Shown: positions 7,303 through 11,076 of the stretch, in pieces | Numbering within the stretch: position 1 is the stretch's first letter | How the letters are laid out: the number at the start of each line of letters is the position of its first letter | NCBI GenBank assembly: GCA_036160955.1 | Contig: JAYYDJ010000089.1 | Location: 1 to 11,076, forward strand | Length of the DNA stretch: 11,076 bases | Reading direction: 5' to 3' | Source of the DNA: GCA-2699365 sp036160955 | GTDB taxonomy: Bacteria; Verrucomicrobiota; Verrucomicrobiia; Opitutales; Coraliomargaritaceae | Notes under the pieces: model-generated | What the model saw: the letters and a program-made list of their open reading frames with translations, nothing else | Told to the model about the DNA's origin: nothing | Database searches by the model: none | Made by a program: the position numbers and the translations under genes

Positions 7303-8925
7303 CTAGCTATCAGTAGAGCTATTGAATGCAGGTCCTGGTGCTTTTTGAGGAAGATCTGATCGCTTCACTAAACAAAAACGCACAAATGCCAGTAAAGCAA
7401 GTGCAACAAGATAGCCAAAGACCCACTGCCATGCAGGTCCAAGCTTCGTAGTAATATCTTGATCAAAAATCATAAAGCTATGAATTACACCTGCCGCTGC
7501 CATAGCTGCGGCAGCGGCTAACCAAGCCATTAGTGCGGTAAAACGTTTATCAATTATCGCGACCATAAGAGAAGTAAATATAATAGAGCAATATAACCAT
7601 CCCTGCTCTAGTGCAAAAACACCCAGTGCAAAAAGATTCCCTTTTTCAGTCATTAAAGCAAAGACTTCATTACTGTAGGGCTGCGCTTCAGTTCCGTATC
7701 CTACGGATCCTAAAACGCGTTTAACTATGAGTGCGGTGAAGGCACCAATACCAGGAATAAGTCCTGCAATTACGGCAGGAGCATGTCGGTGCGGGACAGC
7801 TTGAAAGGCCTGAGCACCTATAGTAAAACCTACCCAAATTAAAATAGCCATACCTGCCTCAATAGGGATGTATTGTGCAAGAATTCCAAAGCTTCCGGTT
7901 AAGCAGAGTAGCGCCATAAAAGTTCCATTCATGAGGGAGTAACCTGCACGCGCCCCAATCTGCTTCATGCCTAAATGTCCAATGTAAAGAGTCGTTGGAA
8001 AAGGAGAGCCTAAGAAACTTGTCATGACTGTACCAATACCGTTCACCAAAAGTGTTTCCTTCGGTGCAAAATCATCACCTGCAGCAGATGCCGATTCAAT
8101 CACTTGCATAGAGCCTATGACATTAATCAGTCCCAAAGGGAGAATTACCGCCGCGTATGAAAGCATCTCCCCAATTGACCCTAAAGCCTCGAGTCCGTAA
8201 GCACCGGGTAAATACAGCCCAAGAGATAATCCACTGTCGGACAGAGCATCAATCGGACTACGCATGCCAATTAAGTAGGTCGCCCATGCCACTCCAACCC
8301 CAACAACCAAAACAACCAACCCGCCAGGAATATTACCCTTCAGTTGGATGCCACCATAGTAAAAATATAAGGTAAGTAAAAGTGTGGGGATCCCAATTTC
8401 CGGAAATGCATATGCCCGAAAACAGTAGTCAGCAGCAATGAAGAAAATACCAATTACAGCTAAGGCGGAGAGCAATGCAGCACGAGGAGCTACTTTGCGA
8501 ATGTGATGGACAAAAAAAGAACCGATAACTTCAATTATTCCGGAACCAAGGCAAGCAATGATACCAGCTTTCCAGGCGATGAGATCAGCATCTTGCTTGC
8601 TTAGCCCATGGCTCAAGGCAATCTGCTGTGCCGGGACCATAACATAAAAAACGAAGAAAAAAACGGTCAATAAATTGATCCCGTAAGGTAAGGCAGTTAC
8701 ATCATCTCTGCTTAGTTTTATGCCTAGGCGGCGTGCTTGCCAACCGTAAAAGACATTCCCTACAAGAATGCCAACAGCCATCGCAGGTAAAATTCGCTTG
8801 GCGACAAATTCTACATCAAAACCAAGCACAAATATGCTTAGATTAATAATAAGCAGAAAATTGATAAAGTTATTGAGGCCTAAGCCAAAAAAACCGTCAA
8901 AATCACCCTTAACAAACCATTTCAC
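7303..8925 (-). CDS. NCS2/AzgA-fold permease of uncharacterised subfamily
   Basis: Polytopic inner-membrane transporter, 540 residues from GTG at 8925, with roughly 13-14 hydrophobic segments. The N-terminus (KWFVKGDFDGFFGLG), DDVTALPYGINL at about 74-85, the helix VIESASAAGDD with E277, and SPFPTTLYIGHLGMKQIGAR at 307-326 place it in the xanthine/uracil/AzgA-like permease superfamily. It lacks the QNNG...T signature of true NAT proteins; the equivalent segment reads YIGHLGMK, and the acidic residue preceding it in AzgA (LLAD) is Asn295 (LLVN). The substrate therefore cannot be inferred beyond a probable nucleobase-like or small cyclic compound. The frame is also open from a TTG at 8961 (552 residues); I chose the GTG because relatives begin just before the FV-K/R-GD motif, though neither has a Shine-Dalgarno. 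It is followed by the FAH-family gene after 33 bases, so its substrate may be related to that enzyme's pathway. Confidence 0.85.
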   Translation of the reverse strand: MKWFVKGDFDGFFGLGLNNFINFLLIINLSIFVLGFDVEFVAKRILPAMAVGILVGNVFYGWQARRLGIKLSRDDVTALPYGINLLTVFFFVFYVMVPAQQIALSHGLSKQDADLIAWKAGIIACLGSGIIEVIGSFFVHHIRKVAPRAALLSALAVIGIFFIAADYCFRAYAFPEIGIPTLLLTLYFYYGGIQLKGNIPGGLVVLVVGVGVAWATYLIGMRSPIDALSDSGLSLGLYLPGAYGLEALGSIGEMLSYAAVILPLGLINVIGSMQVIESASAAGDDFAPKETLLVNGIGTVMTSFLGSPFPTTLYIGHLGMKQIGARAGYSLMNGTFMALLCLTGSFGILAQYIPIEAGMAILIWVGFTIGAQAFQAVPHRHAPAVIAGLIPGIGAFTALIVKRVLGSVGYGTEAQPYSNEVFALMTEKGNLFALGVFALEQGWLYCSIIFTSLMVAIIDKRFTALMAWLAAAAAMAAAGVIHSFMIFDQDITTKLGPAWQWVFGYLVALALLAFVRFCLVKRSDLPQKAPGPAFNSSTDS

Positions 8926-9040
8926 CCCAAATTTAAAGCAAGACTGAGACCAGATTAACAATAAAATTCAATGGCGAGCATGACAGTAAAGAATTTCATT
9001 ATCTTCTAATTTATGGCGTACCACTTGCTCATATTAAGAT
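8926..9040. promoter_or_regulatory. Divergent intergenic region (permease-FAH / NUP-YhhQ)
   Basis: About 115 AT-rich bases separate the divergent permease and NUP genes and should contain both promoters. On the minus strand GATAAT at 9003-8998 is a fair -10 candidate for the permease, without a matching -35. No clear plus-strand promoter or palindromic operator was recognised. A short minus-strand reading frame (8999-8955, 14 codons) is present but has no ribosome site. Confidence 0.35.
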
Positions 9041-10096
9041 GTGAAAAATTCCTTATTATTAATCTCTATAAACTTTTTACTTATGATCTCACTAACAGTA
9101 TCGGCCATTGAGCCTAAAAAAGTGAAGGTCGTTATTGTTGCATTATTTGAAAGAGGAGAAGTAACAGCAGATGATCCTGGCGAGTTCCAACTCTGGGCAG
9201 AACGATATCCTCTCAGCGAAAGAATACCTTTACCGCATGGAAATCGTGACCTTTACTGGAACGAGCAGGACGGAGTGCTTGGTATGGTTACTGGTATCGG
9301 TACAGCTAAAGCAGCTGCAAGCATAACAGCCGTCGCTTTAGATCCGCGCTTTGATTTTTCTCAGTCCTACTGGCTGCTAGCTGGAATTGCAGGATTTGAT
9401 CCAGCAGATGCTTCTTTAGCAAGCGTCTGCTGGGTCGATTGGGTAATCGATGGTGATCTTTCTCACTCCATTGACATTCGCGAAGCCCCCGAAAGCTGGT
9501 CAACTGGTCGATTCCCATTTCGAGCAAAAAGTCCATATCAACAACCACGTCCAACCAGTGAAGGATCCTACTTCCAATTAAATAAGTCGCTGACTAATTG
9601 GGCATTTGCACTCACTAAGGAAGTCCAACTAATGGACACAGAAGCTATAGCGTTGCGACGTCAAAAATTCACTGAAACACCTATGGGGCAAAAGCCCCCA
9701 TTTGTTCTGCGCGGCAGTTACTTAGCAGCAATGAATTACTGGCATGGATCCATCGAAAACGAATGGGCGAATAAATGGGTCGATTATTGGACAGACGGCA
9801 AAGGTGAATTCGTTGCATCTGCTATGGAAGGCAGTGGAATGATGATTGCATTAGAATTCCTAGAACAAGCTAATTTAGTAGACTGCTCAAGAGTCATGAT
9901 GCTTCGAGCCGCGAGTAACTATACGATGCAGTGGCCCGGTGGGACTGCTATTGAAAGCAAAGCAGGAGAAGTTATGGGGGGATACTCTGCATTTATACCA
10001 TCAATAGAAAATGCATATACGGTTGGAAGCCATATAGTTCGAGAAATAGTACGAAATTGGGACATTTATAAGAGCGCCTCACCTCAACTAAAGTAG
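9041..10096 (+). CDS. Exported NUP-family protein (purine nucleoside permease family)
   Basis: Member of the NUP family (PF06516), named after the Candida albicans purine nucleoside permease, 351 residues. Despite the name it is not polytopic: the only hydrophobic helix is the N-terminal signal (about residues 4-20) with a likely signal-peptidase site after VSA (Ala22), so the mature protein should be periplasmic. The body resembles the nucleoside-phosphorylase fold: VVIVALFERGE (30-40), GMVTGIGTAKAAAS (81-94), LLAGIAGFDP (112-121), and ASAMEGSGMM (259-268), which parallels the purine-binding MES loop of MTAN/PNP. This suggests binding or cleavage of nucleosides rather than membrane transport (inference). 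The start is GTG at 9041 with only a weak TAAGA upstream. The stop lies 21 bases before the YhhQ-family gene, indicating an operon and a likely hand-off of the base to that transporter. Confidence 0.9.
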   Translation: MKNSLLLISINFLLMISLTVSAIEPKKVKVVIVALFERGEVTADDPGEFQLWAERYPLSERIPLPHGNRDLYWNEQDGVLGMVTGIGTAKAAASITAVALDPRFDFSQSYWLLAGIAGFDPADASLASVCWVDWVIDGDLSHSIDIREAPESWSTGRFPFRAKSPYQQPRPTSEGSYFQLNKSLTNWAFALTKEVQLMDTEAIALRRQKFTETPMGQKPPFVLRGSYLAAMNYWHGSIENEWANKWVDYWTDGKGEFVASAMEGSGMMIALEFLEQANLVDCSRVMMLRAASNYTMQWPGGTAIESKAGEVMGGYSAFIPSIENAYTVGSHIVREIVRNWDIYKSASPQLK

Positions 10097-10117
10097 ACCA
10101 AGCAGAATTTATGACTT

Positions 10118-10810
10118 GTGAATAATTTGGCCGCATCCGTTACAGCTCCATCGGAGTATAAGTACTATATTCTCTTAGGATTATATGTTGGCTTTTGGGG
10201 TATTCTTCAGTCCATTACTGTAAAGCTTGTGCCGCTAGACCTATCTTACCTGGGGCTTGGCATGCTCGCCTTCAGCTATGGGTCTTTTGCCCATGCTTTT
10301 ACTTTCCCATGCACTGACGCAGTAGCCGAAGTTTGGGGACCAAAACGTGCCCGTCTGATGGTCTACTTAGGCGCGGCTGTCTACATAATTGCCACCGTTC
10401 TTATCTACATTGCGACACTACTTCCCGCAGCAGAAGGCTGGCCGCATAATGACGCTTATATAACTCTTTTTAGTGCGGCGCCACGAATTGTAGTTGGTTC
10501 TGTAATGGCAACGCTTTTCGCGCAGCTGTGGGACATCTACGTCTTTGAATGGGTTAAGAAAAAAACCGGAGACAGGATGCTCTGGTTGCGAAACAATGTT
10601 TCTACATGGGGTTCACAGTTTTTTGATACTATAATTTTTTACACAATTGGATTTTATGGAGTTATTCCAAACTCAGTGCTACCAAAAGTAATTATCGGGT
10701 CTTACTTGTTAAAGCTACTCGTGGCCCTTCTAGACACACCCGTTGTTTACTTAGTTGTCTACTGGATAAAAGGAGGTAGAAATAAAAACGCGCTCAGTCT
10801 TCCGGAGTAA
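10118..10810 (+). CDS. yhhQ: YhhQ/VUT-family queuosine-precursor transporter
   Basis: Inner-membrane transporter of the VUT (formerly DUF165) family; E. coli YhhQ imports the 7-deazaguanine queuosine precursors preQ0/preQ1, and some relatives are thought to carry queuine. It has 230 residues with about six hydrophobic segments. Family motifs are unmistakable: FTFPCTDAVAEVWGPKRAR at 61-79, SAAPRIVVGSVMA at 119-131, AQLWDIYVFEWVKKKT at 135-150 and WLRNNVSTWGSQFFDT at 156-171. The start is GTG at 10118, the first possible start after an in-frame stop at 10112-10114; no strong ribosome site is seen, and translation may be coupled to the NUP gene 21 bases upstream. No tgt or other queuosine gene is in the window, so which base is carried (preQ0, preQ1, queuine or an ordinary purine) is open. 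Pairing with an exported nucleosidase-like protein favours a salvaged base. Confidence 0.93.
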   Translation: MNNLAASVTAPSEYKYYILLGLYVGFWGILQSITVKLVPLDLSYLGLGMLAFSYGSFAHAFTFPCTDAVAEVWGPKRARLMVYLGAAVYIIATVLIYIATLLPAAEGWPHNDAYITLFSAAPRIVVGSVMATLFAQLWDIYVFEWVKKKTGDRMLWLRNNVSTWGSQFFDTIIFYTIGFYGVIPNSVLPKVIIGSYLLKLLVALLDTPVVYLVVYWIKGGRNKNALSLPE

Positions 10811-10833
10811 TTTCGTACATCTAGCCTAAATTG

Positions 10834-11076
10834 TTATAACCAAAAATTGTGATGTAATTCTAATATCTCGTCTTGAACGCAATCATAGGGACCGGATACA
10901 TCAATTTGCTTCGTCCCCGCTTTTATTATTTCTCGGCAAGGCATTTTAAGCGTTGGGTTTTCTTTATGGGCGCCAGTCAACTTGATTAGCTCCGTTTCTG
11001 ACACGCCATATACAATACGTCCTATATTAGCCCAATAAATAGCTCCTGTACACATAGCACATGGCTCAAAGTTAGT
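10834..11076 (-). CDS. Nucleoside/guanine deaminase family protein (N-terminus beyond window)
   Basis: C-terminal 80 codons of a zinc-dependent cytidine-deaminase-like enzyme; the frame is open to the right edge, so the start and the HAE zinc/proton-shuttle motif lie outside. The visible half-site is EPCAMC (residues 4-9 of the fragment) with the two zinc cysteines, followed by TGAIYWANIGRIVYGVS, typical of guanine deaminase/tRNA-adenosine-deaminase-type folds. The tail (KLTGAH, NPTLKMPCREI, then SGP and ending HHNFWL) resembles small bacterial proteins labelled nucleoside deaminase more than Bacillus GuaD, whose C-terminus differs. Guanine to xanthine conversion would fit the neighbouring purine transporters, but cytosine, pterin or other amino-heterocycle substrates remain possible. 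It converges with the YhhQ gene across 23 bases with no visible terminator. Confidence 0.87.
   Translation of the reverse strand, partial: TNFEPCAMCTGAIYWANIGRIVYGVSETELIKLTGAHKENPTLKMPCREIIKAGTKQIDVSGPYDCVQDEILELHHNFWL

Noticed and set aside
8955..8999. 14-codon reading frame upstream of the second permease, possible leader peptide
   Set aside because: No ribosome site, no regulatory codon run and no attenuator-like hairpin; it is likely chance.
10111..10125. Four-codon minicistron ATG ACT TGT GAA TAA overlapping the YhhQ GTG start
   Set aside because: It could couple translation, but such short frames are common by chance and there is no ribosome site before it.
10811..10833. Possible terminator between the YhhQ and deaminase genes
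   Set aside because: The sequence is AT-rich without a stem-loop that I can support.
1..11076. tRNA, rRNA, CRISPR, insertion sequence or purine/preQ1 riboswitch
   Set aside because: No repeats, inverted-repeat ends, transposase or tRNA-like cloverleaf were recognised, and the leader regions are too short or show no recognisable aptamer core. A covariance-model search would be decisive.

Overview
The window is a compact, gene-dense bacterial segment of moderate GC with no RNA genes, insertion sequences, CRISPR arrays or long non-coding stretches. Two proteins carry signal peptides for export (a nucleosidase-like protein and a NUP-family protein), which fits a Gram-negative cell with a periplasm. 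Shine-Dalgarno sequences are mostly weak or absent, and several genes appear to start with GTG. I cannot name the phylum from this.

Layout: (1) 1-4978, minus strand, one tightly packed five-gene run read right to left: an NCS2/NAT xanthine-urate-type permease (4978-3656), a soluble cytochrome P450 (3610-2288), an exported MTAN/PNP-fold nucleosidase-like protein (2267-1278), a DUF985-type cupin (1261-722) and an NhaC-family antiporter cut off by the window edge (720-1). Gaps are 45, 20, 16 and 1 bases. (2) 5113-6471, plus strand, a MATE efflux protein divergent from the run. (3) 8925-6478, minus strand, a pair: a second NCS2/AzgA-fold permease of an uncharacterised subfamily, then a fumarylacetoacetate-hydrolase-fold enzyme. 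(4) 9041-10810, plus strand, a pair: an exported NUP-family (purine nucleoside permease) protein and a YhhQ/VUT-family queuosine-precursor transporter. (5) 11076-10834, minus strand, the C-terminal part of a zinc nucleoside/guanine deaminase.

The unifying theme is purines. There are two exported proteins of the nucleoside-phosphorylase fold or its NUP relative, three transporters from purine or deazapurine families, and a purine-type deaminase. A reasonable model (inference) is that nucleosides are cleaved in the periplasm, the free bases are imported, and they are then deaminated or oxidised inside. The less expected parts are a P450 with a non-canonical oxygen-activation motif inside the purine operon, and a NUP + YhhQ pair that could salvage queuosine-type deazapurines.
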